Part shown: in pieces, positions 8,137 to 17,749 of the stretch
Numbering within the stretch: the stretch's first letter is position 1
Layout: every line of letters begins with the position of its first letter
Assembly (NCBI RefSeq): GCF_003952225.1
Contig: NZ_CP034437.1
Coordinates: 1,593,501-1,657,500, forward strand
From: Paenibacillus albus
Lineage (GTDB): Bacteria > Bacillota > Bacilli > Paenibacillales > Paenibacillaceae
Direction: 5' to 3'
Length of the DNA: 64,000 bases
Translations under genes and position numbers: made by a program
The notes under the pieces: model-generated
Databases searched by the model: none
Told to the model about the DNA's origin: nothing
The model's input: the letters and a program-made list of their open reading frames with translations, nothing else

Positions 8137-9363
8137 ATGGTCGATTTAGGAGTTGTTATGCCCGTGTATAAACAGAAACCAGCCTTCCTTACGGCAGCGC
8201 TCGAATCCGTGCTAGGGCAGACGTTCCAGAAATTCAAGCTGATTATTGTCATCGACGGGGCGCCAGAGATGGAGCCGTTAATTAGAGAGCTCATTCAAAG
8301 CGACAGCCGCGTCCAAATCGTTTCGCATACCTTTAATCAAGGCGTCGCAACGGCACTGAATACGGGCTTTGCGCAGCTGTACAGCATGCCGGGCATTCAG
8401 TATCTGACATGGGTTTCCAGCGACAACATCTACTACCCTAAATTTCTGGAAACGATGCGAAATGCCTTGGTCAAAGGATCGCCCGAGCTGGGACTTGTGT
8501 ATAGCTCCTTTCAATCGGTTGATAACGAGGGTCGGCCGCTGAACAGTGAACAGCAGCTAGCGACTCAGCGGCAGTATCAATCGCAGCCGAAAGTGAAGCT
8601 GCTCGACACGTCCATCGTCGGGGTATCCTTCATGTACAAAGCAGAGTGCGCAAAGAAGATTGACGGCTACGGGCTTGAGCCTGTAGAAGACTATGATTAT
8701 TGGCTCCGCCTTACTGAGCACTGTGAGATGAAGTACATCCCAGTGGAGCTGATGGATTATCGCGTCAATTCAACGTTCAGTGTATCCGCGGCGCTGCAAG
8801 ACACCGCCAAGCATCGCAAGTGGCGGTATGCGTATCATCTGGCCAGACATCAGGCCCGAATGCGCAGAGGTATTCCTCCATCCATTACCGTGCTGTTACC
8901 TCTGAAGGAATCTGGCGCTCAGGTGATCGAGCGACTCGAGAACCTCTACGAGCAGACCTTCAGTAACTATACATGCTACATTCTTGATCTGTCGGCGGAT
9001 ATGCGCGTGACTGCGGACTTGTCCGGCATTTCGCATCCGGCGACAGACTTCAAATGGTACCCATATGCAGCTGTGGAGACCGCATTATTCCATGCCGTTC
9101 AAATGATACAGACACCATACTGCTTCGTGCCTGGTGATATCTTGTTCCGTGATGTCATGGATCTTACGGTTCTGTTTAATGAAATGGAGAAGGCACCGCC
9201 GCTAATTATGTCCAACTACTATACGGCAGATCATAGTCAGCTGGGGTACCGCTTCGCCAGCACGTTCAGCCCGAAGGAAGGCTTGCATGACGAACTTTTC
9301 CGCACGCAGAGTCTCGTGAACTATTTGAAGGAGCATTTTGCAGGGGTGATGGGTTCGGGATGA
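8137..9363 (+). CDS. Family 2 glycosyltransferase with a degenerate second domain
   Basis: A 408-residue glycosyltransferase. The N-terminal half is a GT-A (family 2) domain: GVVMPVYKQKPAFLTAALES, then SSDNIYYPKF as the metal/nucleotide-binding acidic motif, and PVEDYDYWLRL as the usual ED-Y-WLRL acceptor motif. From about residue 249 a second, weaker GT-A start appears (PSITVLLPLKESGAQVIERL, ENLYEQTFSNYTCYILD) but no DxD is evident, so it is probably non-catalytic. The ATG at 8137 follows GGAAGGAGT; a longer version has no site. Its stop overlaps the next gene's start (ATGA), indicating coupled translation. The acceptor is unknown. Confidence 0.85.
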   Translation: MVDLGVVMPVYKQKPAFLTAALESVLGQTFQKFKLIIVIDGAPEMEPLIRELIQSDSRVQIVSHTFNQGVATALNTGFAQLYSMPGIQYLTWVSSDNIYYPKFLETMRNALVKGSPELGLVYSSFQSVDNEGRPLNSEQQLATQRQYQSQPKVKLLDTSIVGVSFMYKAECAKKIDGYGLEPVEDYDYWLRLTEHCEMKYIPVELMDYRVNSTFSVSAALQDTAKHRKWRYAYHLARHQARMRRGIPPSITVLLPLKESGAQVIERLENLYEQTFSNYTCYILDLSADMRVTADLSGISHPATDFKWYPYAAVETALFHAVQMIQTPYCFVPGDILFRDVMDLTVLFNEMEKAPPLIMSNYYTADHSQLGYRFASTFSPKEGLHDELFRTQSLVNYLKEHFAGVMGSG

Positions 9364-10454
9364 AGCTACTATTCACCTTCTACAATCCAAGCGGCGGAAT
9401 GGAGACGCTAAACCGAATTCGGTGTAAAGCGCTGATGAAAATCGGGGTTGAGTGTCATCTGCTCTATAACTACGACGGCGAAGGACGCAAGAACATTAAA
9501 GATATTCCGAACTTTGTCATCAGCGACGAAGCGGAGATTGGACGGCATGTCATGCGTCATAACTACGATGCCATCGTCGTATGTACGGATGTTCTCATGC
9601 TGCTCACCATCCGCAAGGCTGGCTACAAAGGGCATATTATATTCGAAATTCAAGGTCTCGGCACGATGCAGACTGCGAACGCTGTGCTCAAGGATATCTC
9701 GCTTCGCGTGCTGCAGAATGCAGACGCCTTGCTCTATCCGAAGACGAACCATCTGCAGGAGCTGCTAACGAAGCACATGAACGATATTCCGCATTACTCC
9801 TTCGATGATCCGCTGGATACGGAGAGCTTCGGCTACAGCGCCTATCCGGTGAAGCCGTTTCCGGTTATCGGCTGGGTTGGCCGTATTGAAGCGAACAAGA
9901 ACTGGCGGGAGTTTCTGCTTATCGGATCGAGGCTGCTTAACAAATTTCCGGAGAGCTACTTGTGGATTTTCGGAGATGCGACGCTGAATGATAAGGAAGA
10001 GAAGGAGCACTTTGACAGATGGGTTCAAGGGCTGCAGCTGCAAAATAAACTGATCACCTACTCCAACATCCCCCACGAGCAGATTGCAGACTATTTCTCT
10101 GTCATCGGCGACTCCGGAGGGCTGCTTTGCTCCACTTCCATTCTGGAAGGGTTCGGCTATGCTGTCGCGGAAGCGATGCTCTGCCGCTGCCCGGTGCTCA
10201 CAACAGATTCTGACGGTATCCGCAGATTTATGATCCATAACGTGACCGGTAAGCTGTATACCCGCGGTAATCTGGATCAAGCCGTCAAAGAAGCGGAGTC
10301 GCTTATGCGCGATGCGCCACTGCGCAAATCCATTCGTAAGAATGCTGAGCGCCATATGAAGCTGAACTTCTCCGCTGATAAGTACACCACGAACTTTATG
10401 AGGATGCTGGGAAGCTTGGCGAAGCTGCGTCCGAAGCCGGAACAGCATATTTGA
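9360..10454 (+). CDS. Family 4 glycosyltransferase
   Basis: A 364-residue GT-B fold enzyme. The donor-site signature E-x7-E is in ILEGFGYAVAEAMLCRCPV, typical of family 4 retaining glycosyltransferases, and the C-terminal domain opens with PVIGWVGRIEANKNW. The N-terminal domain lacks an obvious signal peptide or membrane helix, so it is cytoplasmic. It is translationally coupled to the preceding family 2 enzyme through an ATGA overlap; the pair may add successive sugars to one glycan. The substrate cannot be told from sequence. Confidence 0.85.
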   Translation: MKLLFTFYNPSGGMETLNRIRCKALMKIGVECHLLYNYDGEGRKNIKDIPNFVISDEAEIGRHVMRHNYDAIVVCTDVLMLLTIRKAGYKGHIIFEIQGLGTMQTANAVLKDISLRVLQNADALLYPKTNHLQELLTKHMNDIPHYSFDDPLDTESFGYSAYPVKPFPVIGWVGRIEANKNWREFLLIGSRLLNKFPESYLWIFGDATLNDKEEKEHFDRWVQGLQLQNKLITYSNIPHEQIADYFSVIGDSGGLLCSTSILEGFGYAVAEAMLCRCPVLTTDSDGIRRFMIHNVTGKLYTRGNLDQAVKEAESLMRDAPLRKSIRKNAERHMKLNFSADKYTTNFMRMLGSLAKLRPKPEQHI

Positions 10455-10567
10455 ACATATACCGTGCAAACGGCCGAAACTGACTCTGGTGGTGGAGGCT
10501 ATCGTTTCACGGAAAGTGCAAACGGCCTCCACCGCGCTCTGGCGGAGGAGGCTAACGTTTCACGGAA

Positions 10568-10599
10568 AAAAGCGGGCCTCCGAAGGGAGACCCGCTTTT
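10568..10599. terminator. Bidirectional terminator between glycosyltransferase and acnA
   Basis: AAAAGCGGG-c-CTCC / GGAG-a-CCCGCTTTT with a GAAG tetraloop; A and T runs flank both arms so it works for both convergent genes. Just upstream, the segment GAGGCTA(T/A)CGTTTCACGGAAA is present twice (about 10494-10514 and 10548-10568), a short local duplication. Confidence 0.9.
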
Positions 10600-10626
10600 C
10601 ATATGCGTTGCTGCTTGCTGCAAGGA

Positions 10627-13347
10627 TTACTTGCCAGCGTTAGCTGCGATCATTTGGCGAAGGACGGTTTGGAGGATACCGCTGTTGCGGTAGTAGTCCA
10701 CGTCCACCATCGAGTCAAGACGTACAGCTGCCGAGAACTCGAACGATGTGCCGTCTTCGCGAGTTGCGATGACTTTTACAACTTGGCCTGGCTGTACATC
10801 GTTGCTAAGACCTACGATGTCGAATGTTTCACGGCCAGTAATATTAAGGGACTTCCAGCTTTGACCCTCTGTGAATTGCAGAGGCAGTACGCCCATACCA
10901 ACAAGGTTGGAACGGTGAATACGCTCGAAGCTCTCTGCGATTACTGCTTTCACGCCGAGAAGGAATGTTCCTTTCGCTGCCCAGTCACGGGAGCTGCCTG
11001 TGCCGTACTCTTTGCCTGCGATGACGACAAGGTTCTTGCCGTTCGCTTGGTATTTCATCGAAGCGTCGTAGATGGACTCAACTTCGCCAGTTGGCAGGTA
11101 AGTTGTTACGCCGCCTTCCGTGCCAGGAGCCACTTGGTTCCGGATACGGATGTTCGCGAACGTACCGCGCATCATGACTTCGTGGTTACCACGGCGGGAA
11201 CCGTAGGAGTTGAAGTCGACTTTGTCTACGCCATGCTTGATCAAGTATTCGCCAGCTGGGCTGTCAGTCTTAATGTTGCCGGCAGGCGAGATATGGTCAG
11301 TTGTAACGGAATCGCCGAGAAGTGCCAGTACGCTGGAGCCTTTGATATCAGCGATATCGCCGATTTCTGCGCCAAGGCCTTCGAAGAACGGCGGGTTCTG
11401 GATATAAGTGGATTTGTCATCCCACTCGTAGCTTTCGCCAGTCGGTACGTCGATTGCGTTCCAACGCTCGTTTTGCGTAAATACGTTCTGGTATTTGTCG
11501 CGGAACATGTCTGGACCCATTGCTGCTGCAATCGTGTCTGCAATTTCCTTGGACGTTGGCCAGATGTCTTTCAGGTAAACCGGCTCGCCATTGCTGTCAT
11601 TGCCGATTGGCTCGGAGGACAGGTCGATGTTCACTGTTCCTGCCAGTGCGTATGCCACAACAAGCGGCGGCGATGCCAGGTAGTTGGCTTTAACTTGTGC
11701 GTGAACGCGGCCTTCGAAGTTACGGTTACCGGACAGCACTGCTGCAACCGTCATATCGTTGTCTGCGATCGCTTTGCTTACTTCGTCCGGAAGCGGACCG
11801 GAGTTACCGATACAAGTTGCGCAGCCGTAGCCTGCAACGTGGAAGCCGATTGCTTCAAGCGATTCAAGCAGGTTTGCACGCTTCAAGTACTCTGTAACAA
11901 CCAGGGAACCCGGTGTCAGGGAGCTCTTCACGTAAGCCGGCTTCGTAAGGCCGCGCTCTACTGCTTTCTTCGCAACAAGCGCAGCGCCGATCATAACGCT
12001 TGGGTTCGAAGTGTTCGTGCAAGATGTGATTGCCGCGATAACAACCGCGCCAGTACCCATCTTCGTTACTTCGCCGTTCGCATGTTTAACTTCAACGCTC
12101 TCAGCGATTTTCTCGTCGGACAAGCCGTAGCCGCCTTTGTCGATCGGTGTGCGAGTGATGCTGTTGAAAGCTTCTTTCATGTTCGTCAGCTCAACGCGGT
12201 CTTGCGGACGCTTCGGACCAGCAAGGGAAGGAACGATTGTCGACAGATCCAGCTCAACGATGTCAGAGAATGTAGGCTCTGGCGTATCGTCTGTGCGGAA
12301 CATGCCTTGTGCTTTATAGTAAGCTTCAACAAGCGCGATTTGATCTTCTTCGCGGCCTGTTTGGCGAAGGAAGTTGATGGTCTCGCTGTCAACTGGGAAG
12401 AAGCCGACAGTTGCGCCGTACTCAGGAGCCATGTTAGCAACTGTTGCACGGTCAGCAAGGCTGATGTTGGAGAGGCCAGGGCCGAAGAACTCGACGAACT
12501 TGCCGACAACGCCTTTTTTACGAAGCAATTGTGTAACAGTCAGCGCAAGGTCAGTTGCAGTTGCGCCTTCAGCAAGGCTGCCAGTCAGACGGAAGCCGAT
12601 AACTTCAGGTGTTACGAAGTAAAGCGGTTGGCCAAGCATACCTGCTTCTGCCTCGATACCGCCAACGCCCCAGCCGACTACGCCAAGACCGTTGATCATT
12701 GTTGTATGGGAATCCGTACCTACGAGGGAATCCGGATATACAACGGTTTCGCCGTCAGTTGTCTTCGTAGCTGCAACGGAAGCGAGGTACTCCAGGTTAA
12801 CTTGGTGAACGATACCTGTGCCCGGTGGAACCGCGCGGAAGTTATCGAACGCTGTTTGTGCCCAGCGAAGGAAACGGTAACGCTCTTCGTTACGTTTGAA
12901 TTCGATGTCCATGTTGTACTCAAGCGCTTCTGGCGTGCCGAAAGCATCAACCATAACGGAGTGGTCGATAACAAGGTCAACCGGTACGAGCGGATTGATT
13001 TGTTTCGGGTCGCCGCCGGATTTCTTCACCGTGTCGCGCATTGCTGCAAGGTCAACGACAACCGGTACGCCTGTAAAGTCTTGAAGAACGATACGTGCAG
13101 GAATGAAAGGAATTTCTTTGTCTTCGCGGCCGTCAGCCCAAGTTGCAAGCTGCTTCACATGTTCTTTCGTAATTGCGCGTCCGTCGAATTGACGAACTGC
13201 TGCTTCAAGCAGCACCTTGATGGAGTAAGGGAGTTTCGAGATCTTACCTAGTCCTTGCTCTTCCAACCCGCCCAGACGGTAGTAAGCGAATTGCTTACCG
13301 CCAACTGTAAGCGATTCGCGGACGGAGTAATCGTTTTGTTTAGTCAT
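10627..13347 (-). CDS. acnA: Aconitate hydratase
   Basis: Interconverts citrate and isocitrate in the citrate cycle through a [4Fe-4S] cluster. The 906-residue product matches the IRP1/AcnA type. Visible signatures are the cluster cysteines in [17 protein letters not shown] and [12 protein letters not shown], the active-site [13 protein letters not shown], and in the swivelling domain [15 protein letters not shown] and [16 protein letters not shown]. The ATG at 13347 has AAGGAGG at 8-bp spacing; the in-frame GTG/ATG further upstream does not. It is monocistronic, with a terminator after it. A GTTTCAC-N3-GTGAAAC palindrome in the leader matches the one at iclR. Bacillus citB is regulated by CcpC; no such site was recognised here. 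Confidence 0.97.
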   Translation of the reverse strand: MTKQNDYSVRESLTVGGKQFAYYRLGGLEEQGLGKISKLPYSIKVLLEAAVRQFDGRAITKEHVKQLATWADGREDKEIPFIPARIVLQDFTGVPVVVDLAAMRDTVKKSGGDPKQINPLVPVDLVIDHSVMVDAFGTPEALEYNMDIEFKRNEERYRFLRWAQTAFDNFRAVPPGTGIVHQVNLEYLASVAATKTTDGETVVYPDSLVGTDSHTTMINGLGVVGWGVGGIEAEAGMLGQPLYFVTPEVIGFRLTGSLAEGATATDLALTVTQLLRKKGVVGKFVEFFGPGLSNISLADRATVANMAPEYGATVGFFPVDSETINFLRQTGREEDQIALVEAYYKAQGMFRTDDTPEPTFSDIVELDLSTIVPSLAGPKRPQDRVELTNMKEAFNSITRTPIDKGGYGLSDEKIAESVEVKHANGEVTKMGTGAVVIAAITSCTNTSNPSVMIGAALVAKKAVERGLTKPAYVKSSLTPGSLVVTEYLKRANLLESLEAIGFHVAGYGCATCIGNSGPLPDEVSKAIADNDMTVAAVLSGNRNFEGRVHAQVKANYLASPPLVVAYALAGTVNIDLSSEPIGNDSNGEPVYLKDIWPTSKEIADTIAAAMGPDMFRDKYQNVFTQNERWNAIDVPTGESYEWDDKSTYIQNPPFFEGLGAEIGDIADIKGSSVLALLGDSVTTDHISPAGNIKTDSPAGEYLIKHGVDKVDFNSYGSRRGNHEVMMRGTFANIRIRNQVAPGTEGGVTTYLPTGEVESIYDASMKYQANGKNLVVIAGKEYGTGSSRDWAAKGTFLLGVKAVIAESFERIHRSNLVGMGVLPLQFTEGQSWKSLNITGRETFDIVGLSNDVQPGQVVKVIATREDGTSFEFSAAVRLDSMVDVDYYRNSGILQTVLRQMIAANAGK

Positions 13348-13392
13348 GCGTTCGCGCCTCCTTGGCAATCTGTAGTGTGCTTCATGCTGTAA

Positions 13393-13443
13393 GTTTCACA
13401 GGGTGAAACACGATTTCATAAATCATTCAATACACTAAGTATA
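13393..13443 (-). promoter_or_regulatory. acnA promoter -10 and IclR-like palindrome
   Basis: On the minus strand a TATACT -10 box (13438-13443) is followed 28 bp downstream by GTTTCAC-cct-GTGAAAC (13393-13409), which lies 46-62 bp before the acnA start. Both 7-bp arms are identical to the palindrome in front of iclR at 5261-5281; only the central three bases differ. A shared regulator is inferred. Confidence 0.6.
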
Positions 13444-13737
13444 GCTTTTTTTTGCTCATTTAGAAAGTGCAAATATCACCTATGGACAAGAAAAATAGTG
13501 CCTGAATGACAAGTAAGCCAGCTTTCGAAGCCCATTATGCAAAGCTTAAAGCTGTCGTATCCGCATGAAACGATCGGTTTGCTCATATAATGAACCAATT
13601 TTCACAAATCCTAAGCATTTCCATAATTCTGTGACACCCTGTAGACCTCATACGATGAAGCGGCGTATGCCGCCCATTTTCGATAGAAGTGTTCCACCCG
13701 TGCTTAAAGGCACAAAACAAGGCAGGAGGGATTTCAT
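13410..13737. other. Intergenic region between acnA and the amidase-domain gene
   Basis: Divergent promoter space. It contains the acnA -10 region, an A/T-rich stretch at about 13440-13460, and otherwise no recognised gene, RNA or repeat. Short antisense open frames here lack ribosome sites. Confidence 0.5.
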
Positions 13738-14922
13738 TTGCCGCGATCGCGAGTAAGAGTCGGAACAAGCAAAGCTGGCATGCGAAAAATAACAGAGCAT
13801 ACGCCGCCTGGCCGAGTGGCTGCCAGCGCTGCAGCCCCCAGAAGCAGCTCGGCTGCAGGCAGCGGCAAGCAGCGCAAAGCTCCGCAGGAGGCACTGCCTT
13901 TGCAAGGCTGGAAGGCCATCGTCCACAAGTATGTGAAGCTGTACAATCAGGCCGAGATCGACCGCTTTGCGCCGCCCTTCGAAGAAGTGATCAGCGATAC
14001 GGACCATCTTGTCCGCTTTACAGGGCGGCTGTCTCGGCTGCGCGAGCAGGAGCTGCTGCGCGGCATCCTTCCTTCCCGTAGTGAAACGAACGCTGAGCTC
14101 ATTCGCGTTAGTGAATCATCCGGCTCGCTCAGCGAGGTCGCCGTCTTGATCGAGCTGCGCGTCAAACGGACGATCGATCAGAACGGACGCACTTATATTG
14201 AGGAGCGCTGCGACCGTGAACGGCTATGGCTGACGGCAGATGACGGCACTTATACGATCTCGCGCGTTGAACCGATTGTGCTGGAGCGCCGTCCGAGGTA
14301 CAGCTCGTCTGATCTGCACGAGGATCCGGAGCCGACCCTTCCGGCAGCGAAGCCGCAATCCATACCTTTTATAAATTATGATGTTTTGCCGAATTTCAAA
14401 CATACTCGAGCTGGTATAAGGTACCGTAGAGATTTGGTCGCGGCCTATGCCGACCGCTGGTGGAATGAGCCGAATCCAGCGTATGAGAATTTCGAGGTAA
14501 ACTGCACCAACTACGTCTCCCAGTGCGTCTTTGCAGGGGGAGCACCGATGGACTATACTGGTAGAAGGGATACTGGCTGGTGGTACCGCGGCTATAGCGG
14601 CGGCCGGGAAAATTGGAGTTATAGCTGGGCAGTGGCGAATGCGCTCAAAAATTATTTATCGGCTTCGCACAAGTCGGGGCTGCGGGCCACAATCGTTGAT
14701 TCCGCGGATCAGCTCGCGCTTGGCGATGTCATTATTTATGATTGGAGCGGCGACAACCGCTATCAGCACAGCACAGTCGTGACCGCATTCGATGCGGCGG
14801 GCATGCCGCTTGTGAATGCCAATACGGTTCCAAGCCGTCACCGCTACTGGGATTATCAAGATTCCTATGCATGGACGGAGAATACCAAGTACCGGTTTTT
14901 TCACATTGCGGATGAGTTTTAA
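13738..14922 (+). CDS. Amidase-domain protein (putative amidase domain family)
   Basis: A 394-residue protein. The C-terminal half (about residues 220-390) carries the putative amidase domain common in Bacillales: AYADRWWNEPNPAYENFE, then NCTNYVSQCVFAGGAPMDY with the presumed Cys nucleophile, WSYSWAVANALKNYL, and GDVIIYDWSGDNRYQHSTVV with the likely catalytic His. The N-terminal part is basic, Ala/Ser-rich, then a mixed alpha/beta region. No convincing signal peptide is seen. The start is TTG at 13738 with CAGGAGGG six bases upstream. Family members are often annotated as cell-wall or sporulation-related, but their substrates are unknown. Confidence 0.8.
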   Translation: MPRSRVRVGTSKAGMRKITEHTPPGRVAASAAAPRSSSAAGSGKQRKAPQEALPLQGWKAIVHKYVKLYNQAEIDRFAPPFEEVISDTDHLVRFTGRLSRLREQELLRGILPSRSETNAELIRVSESSGSLSEVAVLIELRVKRTIDQNGRTYIEERCDRERLWLTADDGTYTISRVEPIVLERRPRYSSSDLHEDPEPTLPAAKPQSIPFINYDVLPNFKHTRAGIRYRRDLVAAYADRWWNEPNPAYENFEVNCTNYVSQCVFAGGAPMDYTGRRDTGWWYRGYSGGRENWSYSWAVANALKNYLSASHKSGLRATIVDSADQLALGDVIIYDWSGDNRYQHSTVVTAFDAAGMPLVNANTVPSRHRYWDYQDSYAWTENTKYRFFHIADEF

Positions 14923-14995
14923 GGTGCGCTTCAAGCCCAGATACGTATAACCACCCACTTAACTGTGGGAAACTAACATAACCGGAGGATTAACC

Positions 14996-16189
14996 ATGGG
15001 GGAGAAAGTGCGCGTAGGACTTGTTTACGGCGGGCGCTCAGGCGAGCATGAGGTTTCGCTGCAAACCGCACTGGCAGTTATGAAAGCATTTGATTACAGC
15101 AAATATGAGATTAAACCTTTTTATATTTCTAAGACGGGCGAATGGCGCGCGGGCGATATGCTTCTCGCGGCACCGACAGGTCTCGATCAGCTTCGTCTGG
15201 CCGGCGGCTCTGCGATTATTGGCACAGAAGCGCTTATGCCGGTGTTCGGCAGCATTCAAGCGGCTGATGATCTGGCTGCAGCGCCGGCAACGATTTCTTC
15301 GGTGCCTGCTGAAGTGACGATCTCTGCAATCTCTTCAGACATTCCGGCGCCGGAGCTTGAAGCGCCGATCGATGTCGTATTCCCGCTGCTTCACGGCACG
15401 TTCGGAGAAGACGGCACGATTCAAGGATTGTTCGAAATGGCGAACATCCCGTATGTTGGCGCAGGCGTGCTTGCGTCGGCAGTCGGCATGGACAAAATCA
15501 CGATGAAGAAAGTATTCGCGCAGGAAGGCTTGCCGCAGTGCATCTACCGGCATTTCAACCGGACGCAGTGGCAGAAGGATTCTTCATTCTTCATTATGGA
15601 GATTGAAGTCGCGCTGGGCTATCCTTGCTTCATCAAGCCGGCTAACCTGGGATCAAGCGTCGGCATTTCCAAAGCACGGAATCGCGATGAGCTTATCCAA
15701 GGCGTCGAATATGCGCTGCGCTTTGACCGCAAGGTCATCGTCGAAGAGTTCGTGGATGCCCGCGAGATTGAAGTGAGCGTGCTGGGCAATGATGAGCCGC
15801 GAGCTTCTGTTGTGGGTGAGATCACGTCCTCAAGCGAATTCTATGATTACAAGGCCAAATACATTGACGGCAAGTCAATGATGCATATTCCGGCGAACAT
15901 TACGCAGGAGCAATCCGATTCCGTTCGCGAGATGGCGCTTCGCGCTTTCCTGGCGATTGACGGCTCGGGCTTATCTCGGGTTGATTTCTTCTTGCGCAAG
16001 GAAGACGGTCAAATCTTCATTAATGAAGTGAATACGATGCCGGGCTTTACGCCTTACAGCATGTACCCACTTATGTGGAAAGAAAGCGGCGTCCCGTATA
16101 CGGAGCTGCTTGATAACCTGATTCAGCTGGCGATTGAACGCCATGCCGAGAAACAAACGATTGATTATAGCGGAGGCGGCCCGGCTTAA
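14996..16189 (+). CDS. ddl: D-alanine--D-alanine ligase
   Basis: ATP-dependent ligation of two D-alanines for peptidoglycan precursors in the cytoplasm. The 397-residue product has the N-terminal VGLVYGGRSGEHEVSLQTA, the central VVFPLLHGTFGEDGTIQG, ATP-grasp segments CFIKPANLGSSVGISKA and VDFFLRKEDGQIFINEVNT, ending in MPGFTPYSMYPLMW. The omega-loop segment FYDYKAKY resembles ordinary D-Ala-D-Ala ligases rather than VanA-type D-lactate ligases. It is slightly longer than usual because of an Ala/Ser/Pro-rich insert at about residues 80-118. The ATG at 14996 follows CCGGAGG. Confidence 0.96.
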   Translation: MGEKVRVGLVYGGRSGEHEVSLQTALAVMKAFDYSKYEIKPFYISKTGEWRAGDMLLAAPTGLDQLRLAGGSAIIGTEALMPVFGSIQAADDLAAAPATISSVPAEVTISAISSDIPAPELEAPIDVVFPLLHGTFGEDGTIQGLFEMANIPYVGAGVLASAVGMDKITMKKVFAQEGLPQCIYRHFNRTQWQKDSSFFIMEIEVALGYPCFIKPANLGSSVGISKARNRDELIQGVEYALRFDRKVIVEEFVDAREIEVSVLGNDEPRASVVGEITSSSEFYDYKAKYIDGKSMMHIPANITQEQSDSVREMALRAFLAIDGSGLSRVDFFLRKEDGQIFINEVNTMPGFTPYSMYPLMWKESGVPYTELLDNLIQLAIERHAEKQTIDYSGGGPA

Positions 16190-16213
16190 TTGCCGGGTTC
16201 CTCGCTTTTTTTT
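16173..16213 (+). terminator. Terminator overlapping the end of ddl
   Basis: Stem GAGG-cg-GCCCGGC / GCCGGG-tt-CCTC with loop TTAATT, then GC and eight T residues. The 5' arm lies within the last ddl codons. Confidence 0.85.
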
Positions 16214-16245
16214 ACATACTTATGGACGAGAGGCTGGTCTTATAA

Positions 16246-16563
16246 ATGGGTTTTCAAACCGAGTTCAATTCCGTGTGCAAGTTTAAGTCGAAGCAAGAAT
16301 TGTACGAGCTGCTCGAGTACGGCCGCGGCAAAATGGTGAAAAGCGGCTTCCGTGTCTACCCAACCGGCCAGAAGGTAATCGCTTATACGCCTGATAATGA
16401 AGCGATCGCGATTGTGAAGATTCTCGTTTCCATTGCGGAAATTAATTTCCAAGGCGAGGAAGTCACGGAAGTGGAGATGGAGCTTGTTCGCAAGCTGACG
16501 GAGGAAGAAGCGCGGATACAGACTGCTCTTGCGCATGAAATGTTCTTCGGAGAGCAAGCATGA
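16246..16563 (+). CDS. Conserved-looking small protein of unknown function
   Basis: I do not recognise this 105-residue cytoplasmic protein with confidence. It starts MGFQTEFNSVCKFKSKQELY, has a central GFRVYPTGQKVIAYTPD, and ends with an acidic helix, VEMELVRKLTEEEARIQTAL. The MGxxxEFN start and the xRVYPxxxxV motif recall small DUF2584-like Bacillales proteins, a resemblance I cannot test. Its stop codon overlaps the uvsE start as ATGA, so the two are translated together; whether it assists the repair enzyme is unknown. The ribosome site (GAGAGGCTGG) is weak. Confidence 0.75.
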   Translation: MGFQTEFNSVCKFKSKQELYELLEYGRGKMVKSGFRVYPTGQKVIAYTPDNEAIAIVKILVSIAEINFQGEEVTEVEMELVRKLTEEEARIQTALAHEMFFGEQA

Positions 16564-17567
16564 TTGTCCGTTTCGGCTTCGTTGCGATGAGTACGCTGCT
16601 GGAGAAGAATGTGTCGCCATCCCGGACGATGACCTATGCCACTTTCTCGAAGCTCGATGATCGGGAGGCGGGTCTTCGCAGGCTGGAGCGAATAGCGGAG
16701 GAGAATCTGCGCACGACGCTGCGGCTGATGAAGCATTGCGTCGGGCATGACGTGTACGTGTACCGGATGACGTCGAAGATCATTCCTCTTGCGACGCATG
16801 ATGCGCTGCAGGGATGGGACCCTTATCCAGCGCTTACGGAAGCATTCGCAGATATCGGACGTTATGCATTGGAGAAGGGCATGAGACTCTCCTTCCATCC
16901 CGACCATTTCTGCGTATTCAGCACGCCGAGACCGGAAGTGCTGGCGAAGTCGAAGGAAGACTTGAACTACCATGTCACGATGCTGGAGCATATGGGGCTG
17001 GATGAGTCTTCCGCAAAATGCAATATCCACGTCGGAGGCGCCTATGGCGATAAAGTTGTCTCGGCTGAGCGGTTCGTGCAGCAGTTCGGCGAGCTCGAGC
17101 CGCGGCTGCGCCATCGCGTAACGCTTGAGAACGACGACAAGACGTTCACGACGCGCGAGACGCTGGCCGCTGCCGAAGCGGTGGCTGTGCCGATGGTGCT
17201 CGATATTCACCATCATGCCGTCAATGACGGTGGCGAGACGGATGCTTCGCTGCATGGCGAGCTGTGGCCGCGCATTCTGCGTACGTGGACAAGTGCCGGC
17301 GGCAAGCCGGTGACCGTGCCGCCGAAGCTGCATGTGTCGAGCCCGAAGAGCGAGAAGGACCCGCGCGGCCATGCTGACTTCGTTGACGTGGCGCCGCTGC
17401 TGCGATTCCTGCGCGGAATCGCCGGTTCTACCGAGCGGCTGGACGTCATGATCGAAGCCAAACAGAAGGATGCCGCACTGCTGCAGCTGATGGCGGATAT
17501 GCGCCAGCTGCAGCTGGAAGGCGAGGGCATTCATGTCATCGACGGGGGCAGCATCGAAATACGTTAA
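16560..17567 (+). CDS. uvsE: UV damage endonuclease UvsE (UVDE)
   Basis: Nicks DNA 5' of UV photoproducts and other distortions, starting an excision pathway independent of UvrABC. The 335-residue product has the UVDE TIM-barrel pattern: RFGFVAMS at the N-terminus, LRLMKHCVGHDVYVYRMTSK, RLSFHPDHFCVFSTPRPEVL, NIHVGGAYGDKV, TLENDDKTFTTRETL, and LDIHHHAVN with metal-binding histidines, then KLHVSSPKSEKDPRGHADFV. The length is close to family norms. It is translationally coupled to the preceding 105-residue protein and ends at a strong terminator. UVDE is common in spore-forming Bacillales. Confidence 0.93.
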   Translation: MIVRFGFVAMSTLLEKNVSPSRTMTYATFSKLDDREAGLRRLERIAEENLRTTLRLMKHCVGHDVYVYRMTSKIIPLATHDALQGWDPYPALTEAFADIGRYALEKGMRLSFHPDHFCVFSTPRPEVLAKSKEDLNYHVTMLEHMGLDESSAKCNIHVGGAYGDKVVSAERFVQQFGELEPRLRHRVTLENDDKTFTTRETLAAAEAVAVPMVLDIHHHAVNDGGETDASLHGELWPRILRTWTSAGGKPVTVPPKLHVSSPKSEKDPRGHADFVDVAPLLRFLRGIAGSTERLDVMIEAKQKDAALLQLMADMRQLQLEGEGIHVIDGGSIEIR

Positions 17568-17612
17568 GGGACAGGAAAAGCTTGATCTTTTCTGTCCCTT
17601 CGTTTATTTTTG
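17566..17612 (+). terminator. Terminator after uvsE
   Basis: Stem AAGGGACAG-g-AAAAG / CTTTT-CTGTCCCTT with loop CTTGAT, followed by CGTTTATTTTT. Confidence 0.85.
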
Positions 17613-17749
17613 GGTAAGGAAGCGCTATCATTTTATTTCAGGCATGAACAGCTCCCGCGCATCATGTTGCATTTGCACCGTGCACGCACCTTGCAGCTTG
17701 AGACCTTCATCATGGATCACAAATACTTTGTAGAGAGGATTGTGAAACA

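Noticed and set aside
10489..13251. A 920-codon open frame on the plus strand antisense to aconitase
   Set aside because: It is the complement of acnA, which has clear catalytic motifs and a good ribosome site. The antisense product is Cys/Arg/Val-rich with no domain and lacks a start site.
16383..17534. A 383-codon minus-strand frame opposite uvsE
   Set aside because: uvsE on the plus strand has complete UVDE motifs and is coupled to its upstream gene; the antisense frame is His/Arg/Gln-rich without features.
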